From Chitinophagales bacterium (lineage in GTDB: Bacteria; Bacteroidota; Bacteroidia; Chitinophagales; Chitinophagaceae): a stretch of 64,000 bases of DNA. The stretch lies in contig JAATGJ010000038.1 in the NCBI GenBank assembly GCA_015654695.1, positions 20,286 to 84,285 on the forward strand, given 5' to 3'. The notes under the pieces were generated by a model that searched no databases, had not been told where the DNA came from, and saw only the letters and a list, made by a program, of their open reading frames with translations. Below, piece by piece: positions 36,194 to 45,110 of the stretch. Made by a program: the position numbers and the translations under genes. Position 1 is the first letter of the stretch; each line of letters opens with the position of its first letter.

Positions 36194-36667
36194 TTATTTT
36201 TTCTTTTCTACGCGAATACCAACATTCAATACATTCTGGAGGGGATTATCTCTCATTATTTGTTCTACTGTGAAGGTATATTGCCCTGCTTTCAGGGTTT
36301 CCGGGTCACCCAGTTTAATCCGGTGATAATAAATATCATCCATGCCCGACCCCAGCCAGCCTTTTTCATTGGTGGCAAGCTGCAGGTCCCTTTGAATTTT
36401 TATTACACTGTCCTGCCCGGGTACTTTTGCAGACAGGTTGATGTATATATTATTATAATTATACTTTTCATTGTGCCGCAAAACCAAAAATAGCTGGTAA
36501 AGGGATGAAGTATCTTTTATAGTAAAATCAAACGTTGGCCGGAAGCTGTTTTGCCAGGCATGACCGGGAATGGTCACATTTTTTTCATACAGGTCAATGG
36601 TAGTGCAGGAGGAAATGAAGTACGAAGTAAGAAGTACGAAGTACGATATGCCAACCAGTTTTTTCAA
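36194..36667 (-). CDS. gldH: Gliding motility lipoprotein GldH
   Basis: A 157-residue outer-membrane-type lipoprotein. It has a lipobox (FISSC, lipidated Cys at about residue 21) and the GldH core, for example NSFRPTFDFTIKDTSSLY and YYHRIKLGDPETLKAG. In Flavobacterium GldH is required for gliding; in non-gliding relatives it persists with an unclear role. The hydrophobic part of the signal peptide (SYFVLLTSYFISS) is encoded by a GAAGTA-type dispersed repeat. It follows yicC by 58 bases. Confidence 0.9.
   Translation of the reverse strand: MKKLVGISYFVLLTSYFISSCTTIDLYEKNVTIPGHAWQNSFRPTFDFTIKDTSSLYQLFLVLRHNEKYNYNNIYINLSAKVPGQDSVIKIQRDLQLATNEKGWLGSGMDDIYYHRIKLGDPETLKAGQYTFTVEQIMRDNPLQNVLNVGIRVEKKK
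36617..36646. repeat. GAAGTA-type repeat within the gldH signal peptide
   Basis: Tandem units GAAGTACGAAGTAAGAAGTA are followed by CGAAGTACGA. Read on the minus strand they encode SYFVLLTSYF. The same units form the inverted repeat at 26468-26545. Confidence 0.65.
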
Positions 36668-36725
36668 TTGAAACAGTTTTTTGCAAAAATAGGCTATGAA
36701 CTATTAAACTTGTAAACTTCCGGAA

Positions 36726-37601
36726 CTATAAAACGTTCAACACCTGTTCCTTTGCTTTTTCCAGTTCATCCTTCATCATTACCACGCATTTCTGTATAGT
36801 AGAATCATAGGCTTTGGAGCCGGTCGTATTTATCTCGCGGCCTACTTCCTGCAGGATAAAAGAAAGCTTTTTCCCTTTTGATTCTTCGGCTTCAGCCAGC
36901 AGGGACATGAAATAATCGCAATGATTTTTTAGCCTTACCTGTTCTTCGGTAATGTCAATCTTCTCTATATAATATATAAGCTCCTGCTCCAGCCGGTTGC
37001 CATCATAGTTTTCTTTCCCTACATTTTCTTCCAGCAGCCGGGTGATACCTTCCCGTATCTTTTGTTTGCGTAGCGGTTCCAGTTTGATCACTTCGTCCTG
37101 CTGCTTTACTATATTACTGATGCGGGAGATCAGATCATCCTCCAGCACCTTGCCTTCATTCAGCCGGTGATTATTCAGGTTATTGATAGCGGCAAGCAAT
37201 ACATTTTTAAAATCTTCCCATTCCGCGTCTGTCAATGTCTCGCTGCTGGGAGTTATCACTTCAGGCAGTTTTACCAGTGTACTCAGGATATGCGATGGAT
37301 CAAGGTTGAGCGCCGCGGATAGCTCGGCAAGTGGCTTATAATAGGCTTTGGCCAGATCGGTATTGATAGTAACCGGTTTGGCATTGCCCGTATCTTTTAA
37401 ACTAACACCGCAATCTACGCTGCCACGGATAAGTTTCTCTGAAAGCAGCCGGCGTATATCAAATTCAAAAGGCCTGAGGATAGACGGAAGTTTTAATGAT
37501 AGTTCAAATTGCTTTCCGTTCAGTGATTTGATGTCAACGAGAAAAGTTTTATCGCCTACATTCTTTTCGGATCTTCCAAAACCGGTCATTGATTTCAGCA
37601 T
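36726..37601 (-). CDS. YicC family endoribonuclease-like protein
   Basis: A 291-residue YicC/YloC-type protein. The N-terminal signature MLKSMTGFGRSE is unmistakable, and the C-terminal DUF1732 has the conserved LRLKNHCDYF-like segment (VRLKNHCDYFMSLL) and QEVGREINTTGSKA. YicC proteins have been described as RNases acting on small RNAs in E. coli. Here the gene heads a minus-strand group with gldH and the two-component system. Confidence 0.94.
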   Translation of the reverse strand: MLKSMTGFGRSEKNVGDKTFLVDIKSLNGKQFELSLKLPSILRPFEFDIRRLLSEKLIRGSVDCGVSLKDTGNAKPVTINTDLAKAYYKPLAELSAALNLDPSHILSTLVKLPEVITPSSETLTDAEWEDFKNVLLAAINNLNNHRLNEGKVLEDDLISRISNIVKQQDEVIKLEPLRKQKIREGITRLLEENVGKENYDGNRLEQELIYYIEKIDITEEQVRLKNHCDYFMSLLAEAEESKGKKLSFILQEVGREINTTGSKAYDSTIQKCVVMMKDELEKAKEQVLNVL

Positions 37602-37833
37602 GGATATTTATTTAGGTCTGTAAAGATATCTCAATTATCTGTACCCCGTCCCATTACCTAAATAACCGGGATCCAGAAAAAAGCGTTTTACTATTTTTCG
37701 CTTAATAAACATTGCTAACACTACTTGTTAATTGATAAACGCACCACTGTATAAGACTGATGAAAAGCGATTTTCTATTTTTAAGCTTCTATGAAACTCT
37801 TGTCTTATTGCTTCCATACCAGGAACCGGGACA

Positions 37834-37862
37834 TAAAAAAATCCCCCCGAAGAATCGGGGGG
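37834..37862 (-). terminator. Intrinsic terminator on the minus strand
   Basis: CCCCCCGA (37843-37850) and TCGGGGGG (37855-37862) form a perfect eight-base stem around a four-base loop. On the minus strand the stem is followed by a run of seven T at about 37835-37841. No annotated minus-strand gene lies upstream of it, between 37862 and 38280. Confidence 0.8.
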
Positions 37863-38283
37863 AACATATATATGGATGGGTTAGTAAGTACAGGAAATAA
37901 AATTTCCTACCACAATATTAAATATAATTTTCACTAACCAAAAAATATTTTGGTATAATTTTATTCACATTTTTTGATGCCCGGGATAGGAATCAATGAA
38001 TACGTACCGGTATTTACAATTAAAACATTTATACAGTTCTGATATTTGATGATGCTGTTATATTTTTTCATTCAATGAAATACTTGCGGGATAAGCGTTT
38101 CATCAGCATACAACAAAGTTTCATATAAGCATTCATCATACATTTTATTATTGCTGACGGTAAAACCCATGATGATCCTTGTTCCATAACACCTCATTTA
38201 CCGGTTTAAAAAAAATACCGCAAACTATAGATAAAAGCACGTAAATACCCCTTTTAATCTGTAATCACCAATTTACAGCTTGT

Positions 38284-38291
38284 TACCTTTG
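38284..38291 (+). promoter_or_regulatory. Candidate -7 box for the lpxD-like gene
   Basis: TACCTTTG matches TAnnTTTG, ending 15 bases before the ATG at 38307. Confidence 0.45.
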
Positions 38292-38306
38292 GCAAAATTT
38301 GTTTGT

Positions 38307-39263
38307 ATGCGTTTTGAAAATCCTGTTCCTCTTCAGCAAATAGCCCGGTTGATCAATGCCGTACTCGCCGGTAACACTACTGCATCCGCAACAGGCATTA
38401 ACGAGATCCATAAAGTAGAAGCAGGTGATCTTGCATTTGTTGATCATCCAAAATATTATGCTACCTGTATTAATTCAGCAGCGAGTTTTATCATTATCAA
38501 TAAGAAAATTGATTTCCCGGAAGATAAGGCATTGCTTGTAGTGGATGAACCATTTGAAGCCTACCTGAAGATCGTTGATCACTTCAGGCCTTTTGCTCCA
38601 TCCATGAAGATGATCAGTGATACCTCTTCTGCCGGTAGCGGAACAGTGATCATGCCCGGCGTATATATCGGTAACCATGTAACGATCGGTAACAACTGTA
38701 TCATTCATCCGCATGTCACGATCCTTGACCATGTGGTGATCGGCGATGATGTCATCATACAGGCCGGTACTGTGATTGGCAGCGATGCGTTTTATTATAA
38801 TAAAAAGATCAACCGGGATGTCCATTATAAAAAGATGACCAGTTGCGGCAGGGTGGTGATTGAAAATGCTGTAGAGATCGGTGCAGGCTGTACGATTGAC
38901 CGCGGTGTGACGGGGGATACCATAATAGGTGCAGGAACAAAAATGGATAACCTGGTTCAGATCGGGCACGACACAGTGATAGGAAAAAATTGTTTGTTCG
39001 CTTCGCAGGTAGGTATTGCCGGCGCTACTACTATTGAGGACAATGTCCTTCTCTGGGGACAGGTAGGAGTAAGTAAAACATTAACCATAGGAGAAGGCGC
39101 TGTTGTCTATGCACAGAGCGGGGTCAAAGATTCTATTGCGGGTAAAAAAGTTTATTTCGGTTCTCCTGTAGAAGATGCCAGGGAAAAGATGAAAGAGTTT
39201 GTTTGGATCAAACGCATTCCGGAACTATGGGAAAAGGTGATGGGAGGGAAAACGTTGAAGTAG
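38307..39263 (+). CDS. lpxD: UDP-3-O-(3-hydroxymyristoyl)glucosamine N-acyltransferase-like protein
   Basis: A 318-residue left-handed beta-helix acyltransferase. After a short uridine-binding domain (residues 1-100) come repeated hexapeptides such as VTIGNNCIIHPHVTILDHV and VVIGDDVIIQAGT, the catalytic His region NLVQIGHDTVIG, and a C-terminal helix (KRIPELWEKV). This is the fold and layout of LpxD, the third enzyme of lipid A synthesis. No lpxA, lpxC or fabZ neighbour is present, so a second, divergent LpxD paralogue is possible. ATG 38307 gives a better start than the open TTG at 38280. Confidence 0.87.
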   Translation: MRFENPVPLQQIARLINAVLAGNTTASATGINEIHKVEAGDLAFVDHPKYYATCINSAASFIIINKKIDFPEDKALLVVDEPFEAYLKIVDHFRPFAPSMKMISDTSSAGSGTVIMPGVYIGNHVTIGNNCIIHPHVTILDHVVIGDDVIIQAGTVIGSDAFYYNKKINRDVHYKKMTSCGRVVIENAVEIGAGCTIDRGVTGDTIIGAGTKMDNLVQIGHDTVIGKNCLFASQVGIAGATTIEDNVLLWGQVGVSKTLTIGEGAVVYAQSGVKDSIAGKKVYFGSPVEDAREKMKEFVWIKRIPELWEKVMGGKTLK

Positions 39264-39283
39264 AGGTAAGGCATGACTTGTTT

Positions 39284-40357
39284 CTATGGCGTATAATCAT
39301 ACGGCAACTGGTCAGCTAAATTCTTCCAACTCCAGTACCCCTGGTTGATCCAGTCTTTTTGTTCATAGAAATATCCATTCTCTTTGATAGCAATGCCATC
39401 GGTTAGCTGTATATAAGATGTTTGCGTACCTACATTCTTTGGCAATTTGAATGCTTTCAGGTATTCAGGTTCAGGTTTCTTCCTGGCATAGGTAACACTG
39501 AACTTTCTCGGATACCATATCTCTACCTGGCCCGTACTGTCCAGGGCGCCATAATATAAAGTGTCATATACATCAGTTACCCTGTTGAATTTGGTATCAT
39601 TGTTCTCATCCAGCAGGTCAATGACAAAACCATCTTCCGTCAGCGTGCTATCATAATAACTTCGCATGAACTGCAGCTTGGAGCCATAGTAAGCATCTCT
39701 CCTGTTAAAATACCAGGCTTTTTTAAGGCTGTCATTTCCTTCCATTTCTGTATAAAGACAATAGCCCCGGTATAAATTGATATCCGTATTATAATGATAC
39801 ATGAATGAATCAAGCTGGTAACGCATATTATAACCAAGGGCTTTGTTTTCCAACTGCAGGGGTTCAGTAGCCAGTACCCTTAACTTGTTACTTTTTTTCA
39901 GAAAATAAAACTTCAGTACTTCCGGGTTCATCAATACGCATTTTGCGGCATTGGGTGTAGCGCCGATAAAATGATCCAGGAAAAAGCTCCCATATTTTTC
40001 CCACCCGTCTTTTACTTCATTGCTGCTTTTTATTATTACCTCACCAAGACTTTTTTCTTCCTTTACCATTTCAATATCCGGGACTTTACTGTCGGCATTG
40101 CTGATCTGCAACTGCTTTGTCTGAAAGCCGCTATAGGAAATGATCAGTTCGTACCCGCCGGATTTCAATTGCAATGAAAACTCGCCTTGTTTATTAGTGG
40201 CTGTACCAACAGTAGTATTCTGGCAAAATACGGAAGCGCCGCTCAATGGTTCCCTGGTGGCTGAATCAATAATACGGCCTGAAACAGTGAATTGCGCACT
40301 AGCGATAAAAGAGGATAACAGCAACAGGAAAATAAAGACATGACGGATCTTTTGCAT
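39284..40357 (-). CDS. Carboxypeptidase-like regulatory domain protein, secreted
   Basis: A 357-residue protein with a signal peptide (residues 1-21) and an N-terminal carboxypeptidase-regulatory-like domain (about 22-100; SGRIIDSATREPLSGASV, LSFS-like turn ending LIISYSGFQTKQL). The rest is beta-rich with many Tyr and Asp and no catalytic motif I recognise. This combination is common on the Bacteroidota cell surface, often with TonB-dependent transport; no transporter is near. Function unknown. Confidence 0.85.
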   Translation of the reverse strand: MQKIRHVFIFLLLLSSFIASAQFTVSGRIIDSATREPLSGASVFCQNTTVGTATNKQGEFSLQLKSGGYELIISYSGFQTKQLQISNADSKVPDIEMVKEEKSLGEVIIKSSNEVKDGWEKYGSFFLDHFIGATPNAAKCVLMNPEVLKFYFLKKSNKLRVLATEPLQLENKALGYNMRYQLDSFMYHYNTDINLYRGYCLYTEMEGNDSLKKAWYFNRRDAYYGSKLQFMRSYYDSTLTEDGFVIDLLDENNDTKFNRVTDVYDTLYYGALDSTGQVEIWYPRKFSVTYARKKPEPEYLKAFKLPKNVGTQTSYIQLTDGIAIKENGYFYEQKDWINQGYWSWKNLADQLPYDYTP

Positions 40358-40465
40358 AGAATTGAATTGACAGCTAAGGTACGTTTTGCAGGGCTATACC
40401 TCTATAGTAATTATGCCCGGAGAATTACTTTTAGGAAACCGTTACCATTTCGTAAAACCCTGTTA

Positions 40466-41446
40466 TTAAAGCTTCGAAGTATATTTTATACAGGCTTCCC
40501 GTATAGTTTGCTCCAGCGGGGTAAATGAAAACTGCGGAAAGGCTCCCAGGAATTTATCATTATCAAACCAGGTTTTACTGACAGCTACTTTGGCGCTTTC
40601 TTTTGTAAGCAATGTTTTTTTACCGGTAAATAATGATTTCAGTTTTTCAATACGCCATGCAATGCCCAGTAAAAATGGCGTGGCTTCCTTTGCTGGTTTT
40701 TTCTTTTTAAAGTTCTCCGCCATGGTATCCATCAGTTTTCGGAAAGGCCAGTGATCCCCGTTGATAATAAACCGTTCCTCGCTGATAGTACTTTCCATCA
40801 GCAGTACCGTGGCAGCAGCTACATCTTCCACATCCACAAAACCATTAACACCGGAAGTAAACCATTTGAACTCATTAAATACATTTTTAAAAATAGCTGA
40901 GCTGCCGGTATTCCAGTCACCATAGCCAAGAATAGTACTTGGATTGAGAATAACTGCATTCAATCCTTCACTGATACCCCGCCACACTTCAAGTTCCGAC
41001 CTGTATTTGCTTTTGGCATAATGGGTATTCACTGTGCTTTCTTCCCATTTAGTTGCTTCGTTCACATGGCCGCCATCTGCTTTCCGGCCAATAGCCGCGA
41101 TGGAACTGATATGAACAAATCTCCGGATATTTTTTTCCAGCGCTATATTCACTACGTTAGCCGTTCCTTCTACATTCACCTGGTACATTTGCTTCTGGTC
41201 TTTTTTTGAAAAGGAAACAATAGCAGCAGCATGTATCACCGTATTCATTCCTTCCATAGCTTCTTCCAATGATACTATATCGAGTACATCGCCTTCTACC
41301 CATTCTACTTTATCCAAAATTTCTTTGGGAATGAATGCAGGAAGTTTGTTGCTGCGCCGGATGGCTCTTACTCTGTAGTTCTTCTCTATCAGTAGTTTAA
41401 TAATGTAAGCTCCGAGAAACCCCGTACCGCCGGTGACTAAGACCAT
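40466..41446 (-). CDS. NAD-dependent epimerase/dehydratase family protein
   Basis: A 326-residue extended short-chain dehydrogenase. The nucleotide-binding motif GGTGFLGAYI is at the N-terminus, VIHAAAIVSF lines the cofactor, and YAKSKYRSE holds the catalytic Tyr and Lys. The C-terminal half is the variable substrate domain. Members reduce or epimerise sugar nucleotides, flavonoids or steroids; the substrate is not predictable. It lies 14 bases downstream of the 3-hydroxyacyl-CoA dehydrogenase on the same strand. Confidence 0.92.
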   Translation of the reverse strand: MVLVTGGTGFLGAYIIKLLIEKNYRVRAIRRSNKLPAFIPKEILDKVEWVEGDVLDIVSLEEAMEGMNTVIHAAAIVSFSKKDQKQMYQVNVEGTANVVNIALEKNIRRFVHISSIAAIGRKADGGHVNEATKWEESTVNTHYAKSKYRSELEVWRGISEGLNAVILNPSTILGYGDWNTGSSAIFKNVFNEFKWFTSGVNGFVDVEDVAAATVLLMESTISEERFIINGDHWPFRKLMDTMAENFKKKKPAKEATPFLLGIAWRIEKLKSLFTGKKTLLTKESAKVAVSKTWFDNDKFLGAFPQFSFTPLEQTIREACIKYTSKL

Positions 41447-41460
41447 AGAATAATAAATTT

Positions 41461-42306
41461 TTAATACTGATAATATCCTCCGCCCGATTTCTTTCCCAGC
41501 TTTCCCTCATGTACTTTCTGCTCCTGGATATATGATGGTTTTAATCGTTCGGGATTATCCAATTGCTCATATACAGAACAACTCACTGCATAATTGATAT
41601 CATTACCGATAAGGTCCATTAACTTAAAAGGACCCATTTTAAAACCAGTTGCTTCAAGCAGTGCATCTATTTTCGAAAAGTTAGCTGAGCCTTCTTCCAT
41701 CAGTCTCAATGATTCTATATAATAAGGCCGCGCCACCCGATTAACTATAAAACCCGGTGAATCTTTACAAACAACAGGTATTTTACCTATTTGTTTTGCC
41801 AGCTCAATTACAGCTTTGCTTGTCTCTTCATTGGTATAATTGGTATTGACTACTTCCACCAGTTTCATCAAAGGAGCCGGGTTGAAAAAATGCATACCGA
41901 TCACCCGTTCCGGATTTTTTATCTTCCCTGCAATAGCAGAAACAGAAAGCGAGGAAGTATTGCTGGCAAAAATACATTCGCTGCGGTTCAGCTCAGCCAG
42001 TTGATTGAATAATGCAATCTTCGCTCCGGGTTTTTCTATGATAGCTTCTATAAAAAGATCCGCCACGCAGGTTTGCAGATCGCTGGTAAACTGTATCCTT
42101 TGGAGCGTTTTATCCTTTTCTATAGCGGTGATCTTTTGTTTTTCCACCAATGAATGAAGGCTTTTTTCAATGAAATCCTTTGCTTTTTCCAAAACAGTTT
42201 CATTCAGTTCATATAAGATGGTATGGAAACCTGATTGAGCGGCTGTTTGTGCAATGCCGCTGCCCATAGTACCGGCTCCGCTAACACAAATTGTATTGAT
42301 TACCAC
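41461..42306 (-). CDS. 3-hydroxyacyl-CoA dehydrogenase
   Basis: A 281-residue NAD-dependent dehydrogenase, the short form resembling 3-hydroxybutyryl-CoA dehydrogenase. Features are SGAGTMGSGIAQTAAQSGF for NAD, the catalytic His in GMHFFNPAPLMKLVE, KDSPGFIVNR, and the C-terminal YPGGG-like end KKSGGGYYQY. It acts in fatty-acid beta-oxidation or butyrate metabolism. The next gene downstream is an epimerase-type dehydrogenase. Confidence 0.94.
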   Translation of the reverse strand: MVINTICVSGAGTMGSGIAQTAAQSGFHTILYELNETVLEKAKDFIEKSLHSLVEKQKITAIEKDKTLQRIQFTSDLQTCVADLFIEAIIEKPGAKIALFNQLAELNRSECIFASNTSSLSVSAIAGKIKNPERVIGMHFFNPAPLMKLVEVVNTNYTNEETSKAVIELAKQIGKIPVVCKDSPGFIVNRVARPYYIESLRLMEEGSANFSKIDALLEATGFKMGPFKLMDLIGNDINYAVSCSVYEQLDNPERLKPSYIQEQKVHEGKLGKKSGGGYYQY

Positions 42307-42382
42307 AAGGAATAAATTATTGGTAAAGATAACATCTCCGGTTTTTGCAAAGTTTATTTTACCTTAAAGCAAAATTATACTT

Positions 42383-43027
42383 ATGAGTGAGACACTAATC
42401 CCCAGTCCTTATTCTCCATCTTATACGCCGGCGCCCACAGGTGGTGTATTGGGAACAAAGATACCTTCGGCAGTAACTTTCGCCATAGGGATTCTTTTAT
42501 TCCTGCTGCCTTTCGCCGAACTAAAATGCAAAGCGCCGGAAGAAAAACAGAACAGCCTGCTAAATCTCAGCAAGGTCAGTATGTCATTTACCAATACAGG
42601 GCTGGGATTAGCTTTTGGCAGCGACTGGAAAGTGAATATGCCGTCAATGGGCGGTCTTTTTAATAACCAGCAGGATGGTCAATGGAAAAAAGATATGAAA
42701 CCACAGAAGCCAAACTACTATGCAATAGTCGCATTAGCATTAGCCGTTATCGGGTTAGGACTTTCATTCACGGGTAGCAGGTCATGGATCGCGGTTAGCG
42801 GCGCAGCGGGTGTATTAGCTGCGGGAGCTTTAATAGGCCTGATGATTGACCTGAACAACCAGTCAAAGGACCTTGTCGCAGAAACACAGAAAACCGGTAA
42901 CAGTTTTAGTATGTCAGAAGGCGCTGGCTTTACATTGAACTTTACTCCCTGGTTTTATATAGCGGTGATCGCACTGGCAGTAGCGGCTTTTTTTAGTTAT
43001 AAGCGAATGCAATCATTGAAAGGATAG
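42383..43027 (+). CDS. Membrane protein of unknown function, four helices
   Basis: A 214-residue protein. The N-terminus is proline/serine-rich (SPYSPSYTPAPTG), then helices at about 29-45, 114-128, 133-152 and 187-204, separated by a polar loop of about 65 residues rich in Asn and Lys. No motif is recognised. It is divergent from the 3-hydroxyacyl-CoA dehydrogenase. Confidence 0.75.
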   Translation: MSETLIPSPYSPSYTPAPTGGVLGTKIPSAVTFAIGILLFLLPFAELKCKAPEEKQNSLLNLSKVSMSFTNTGLGLAFGSDWKVNMPSMGGLFNNQQDGQWKKDMKPQKPNYYAIVALALAVIGLGLSFTGSRSWIAVSGAAGVLAAGALIGLMIDLNNQSKDLVAETQKTGNSFSMSEGAGFTLNFTPWFYIAVIALAVAAFFSYKRMQSLKG

Positions 43028-43135
43028 ATTTTTGATTCAGGGAAGAATTATAATCCCTCAGTTTGTCATTTGGCTTTTAACAAGGGTTGCTTGATTGTAA
43101 GTATAGTAGTGTTGAGATCGGGATGAAATATTTTT

Positions 43136-43807
43136 TTAAACAGGACGAACTAATTTATATTCTATAATCTTTACCGAATTTATCGCTTTATAGAATTTGT
43201 CCAGAAAGCCTACTGTATCAACACCCCTGCATTCTGCATAAAATATAAGTTGCCTGTTATTTAAACATGTTTTTGCTATTACAAATCGCGTTCTTTTGAA
43301 ATCCACTTTCCAATAGCCTTTAGTTATTCCTGCGAGAATGCTGAAAGGCCTTTTATTGATAAATTTAATCTCATTAAGCATATAAGTATTATGATCGTCC
43401 GTAACACAACCTCCCCGTTCAGAAACATCCAGACTATCGCATCTATCAAAACATGGATAGGGCTTGTAATTTTTATCAGGAACAATATTTTGCCAGATCG
43501 TAAATTGATAGATTGAATCTAATTCTTTTGACCGATGTTCTTGAATTTTATCTTTTGCGAACAGATAATTATCATCATTGAGCCTGTAATAAGCCCGGGT
43601 ATTATTAATATCCTTATCGTCATCTTTCCAAAAATGATATTTATCCAGTCTTGCGGGAAGCTGTATTGTAACTTTCCCGGCGCTATCCTGCAATTCAATA
43701 CTTCTTTCAATAAAACCTGTTGATTTTATTACCTTCTTTTGTTTACAGGAAAAAAATGTACCCAGCAGAAAAAGGAGAAGAAGGTTCTGCAAGATAAATC
43801 TATTCAT
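43136..43807 (-). CDS. Lipoprotein of unknown function
   Basis: A 223-residue predicted lipoprotein. The signal peptide ends in a lipobox (GTFFSC, lipid-linked Cys at about residue 21). The mature protein is beta-rich with a pair of cysteines in PYPCFDRCDSLD and another in ERGGCVTDD, which could form disulphides. No family recognised. Confidence 0.72.
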   Translation of the reverse strand: MNRFILQNLLLLFLLGTFFSCKQKKVIKSTGFIERSIELQDSAGKVTIQLPARLDKYHFWKDDDKDINNTRAYYRLNDDNYLFAKDKIQEHRSKELDSIYQFTIWQNIVPDKNYKPYPCFDRCDSLDVSERGGCVTDDHNTYMLNEIKFINKRPFSILAGITKGYWKVDFKRTRFVIAKTCLNNRQLIFYAECRGVDTVGFLDKFYKAINSVKIIEYKLVRPV

Positions 43808-43907
43808 TCGGCAGCTTTAGTCAATAACGTACTGTTAAGCTGAATAGTGCTCTGAACCTTGAATTGTGCGCAAAGAAGTTGATAGTAATGCAATTGGGCT
43901 AATAAAT

Positions 43908-44939
43908 CTATATCGCACTCGTAAACTGCTTCAAAAACCTCACATCATTCTCGCTGAACAAACGAAGGTCATTGACACCATATTTCAGCATAGCGGGCCG
44001 TTCGATCCCCATACCAAATGCAAAGCCGGTGTATTTATTAGGATCAATGTGACAATTAGATAAAACATTTGGATGCACCATACCGCAACCGAGTATCTCC
44101 ACCCACCCGGTTTTCTTGCAAATATTACAACCCACACCACCACAGATAAAACAGGTGACATCCATCTCGGCGCTGGGCTCGGTGAAAGGGAAATAAGAAG
44201 GCCGGAAACGAACCTTCACATCTTTGCCATACATTTCCTTTACGAAAAAGTAAAGTGTTTGCTTCAGGTCGGCGAAAGAAACATTCTCATCAATATATAG
44301 CCCTTCTACCTGGTGAAAGAAGCAATGACTCCTTGCACTTACTGTTTCATTTCTATACACACGGCCGGGATAGATACCGCGGATAGGCAGTTTACCTTTT
44401 TCCATTTCCCGTATCTGCACGTTGCTGGTATGCGTTCGTAATAACCAGTCCGGGTTTTGTTGTACATAAAATGTATCCTGCATATCGCGGGCCGGGTGAT
44501 GCTCATGTAAGTTAAGCGCCGTAAAGTTGTGCCAGTCATCCTCTATCTCCGGCCCTTCGGTCACCGCAAAACCAAGGCGCTGAAAAATAGAAACAATCCT
44601 GTTCCTCATTAATGTAATAGGATGACGTGTACCAAGAGGTATCGGATCGCCGGGAAGACTGAGGTCAAGCTGGTTGCTGGGTGCTAGTTGCCGGTTACCT
44701 GTACTCTCCCTCAGATTTTCATATTTGTTTTCGGTAAATAGTTTGAATTCATTCAGTATCTGTCCGAATTCTTTCTTTTTATCAGCCGGTACATTCTTCA
44801 TCTCCCCCATGATCTCTTTAACTATCCCTTTTGTACCCAGCCATTTGATGCGGAATTCTTCCACCGCCTTTCCATCGCTGGCGGCGAATCCTTCAATTTC
44901 TTTCTTATATGCTTCGATCTGTGATAACAATTGTTCCAT
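43908..44939 (-). CDS. pheS: Phenylalanine--tRNA ligase subunit alpha
   Basis: A 343-residue class II synthetase alpha subunit that, with PheT, charges tRNA-Phe. An N-terminal coiled coil (residues 1-85) precedes the catalytic domain, with class II motif 2 (HTSNVQIREME, then YRNETVSARSHCFFHQVEG) and motif 3 (GFAFGMGIERPAMLKYG). A zinc-ribbon-like CFICGGVGCNICKKTGW lies between. pheT is not in the window. A TATCTTTG box lies five bases upstream of the ATG. Confidence 0.96.
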   Translation of the reverse strand: MEQLLSQIEAYKKEIEGFAASDGKAVEEFRIKWLGTKGIVKEIMGEMKNVPADKKKEFGQILNEFKLFTENKYENLRESTGNRQLAPSNQLDLSLPGDPIPLGTRHPITLMRNRIVSIFQRLGFAVTEGPEIEDDWHNFTALNLHEHHPARDMQDTFYVQQNPDWLLRTHTSNVQIREMEKGKLPIRGIYPGRVYRNETVSARSHCFFHQVEGLYIDENVSFADLKQTLYFFVKEMYGKDVKVRFRPSYFPFTEPSAEMDVTCFICGGVGCNICKKTGWVEILGCGMVHPNVLSNCHIDPNKYTGFAFGMGIERPAMLKYGVNDLRLFSENDVRFLKQFTSAI

Positions 44940-44944
44940 ACGGA

Positions 44945-44952
44945 CAAAGATA
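44945..44952 (-). promoter_or_regulatory. Candidate -7 box for pheS
   Basis: The minus strand reads TATCTTTG, a TAnnTTTG match, five bases before the pheS ATG. It sits at the edge of the AGCTAAGAG repeat, whose sequence contributes the neighbouring CTTAGCT. Confidence 0.45.
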
Positions 44953-45107
44953 AGCTAAGAGCCCAAAAGAGGAAAGGAGACAAAAGAGTCAGATCGTTAA
45001 GCCTTATATTTTTGCAAACCTCATTAATTCTACATTTCCGGGCAGCTTTCCTCTTTTTCTCTTTTAACTCTTAGCTTTTTTTCTCTTTCAACTCTTAGCT
45101 TTGCAGC
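44951..45107. repeat. AGCTAAGAG inverted-repeat family, copy 1 (divergent pheS/arginase gap)
   Basis: The left arm AGCTAAGAGCCCAAAAGAGG at 44953-44972 is followed, inverted, by CTCTTTTAACTCTTAGCTTT and CTCTTTCAACTCTTAGCTTTG. The right edge supplies the arginase promoter box. Confidence 0.7.
45096..45103 (+). promoter_or_regulatory. Candidate -7 box for the arginase-family gene
   Basis: TAGCTTTG matches TAnnTTTG and ends seven bases before the ATG at 45111. It is part of the repeat unit CTCTTAGCTTTG. Confidence 0.45.
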
Positions 45108-45110
45108 TAT

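Larger units (their letters stand above)
37602..38306. other. Long gene-free region between yicC and lpxD-like gene
   Basis: About 700 bases without a convincing ORF on either strand. It is AT-rich and holds a strong hairpin terminator (37834-37862), a weaker inverted repeat AGGAAAT/ATTTCCT at about 37891-37909, and the lpxD promoter box. A small RNA ending at the terminator on the minus strand is possible (see findings). Confidence 0.5.

Noticed and set aside
37843..37862. Treating the GC hairpin as a terminator for yicC or a downstream plus-strand gene
   Set aside because: The T run is on the minus side of the stem only, and yicC starts further downstream on the minus strand, so neither gene ends there.
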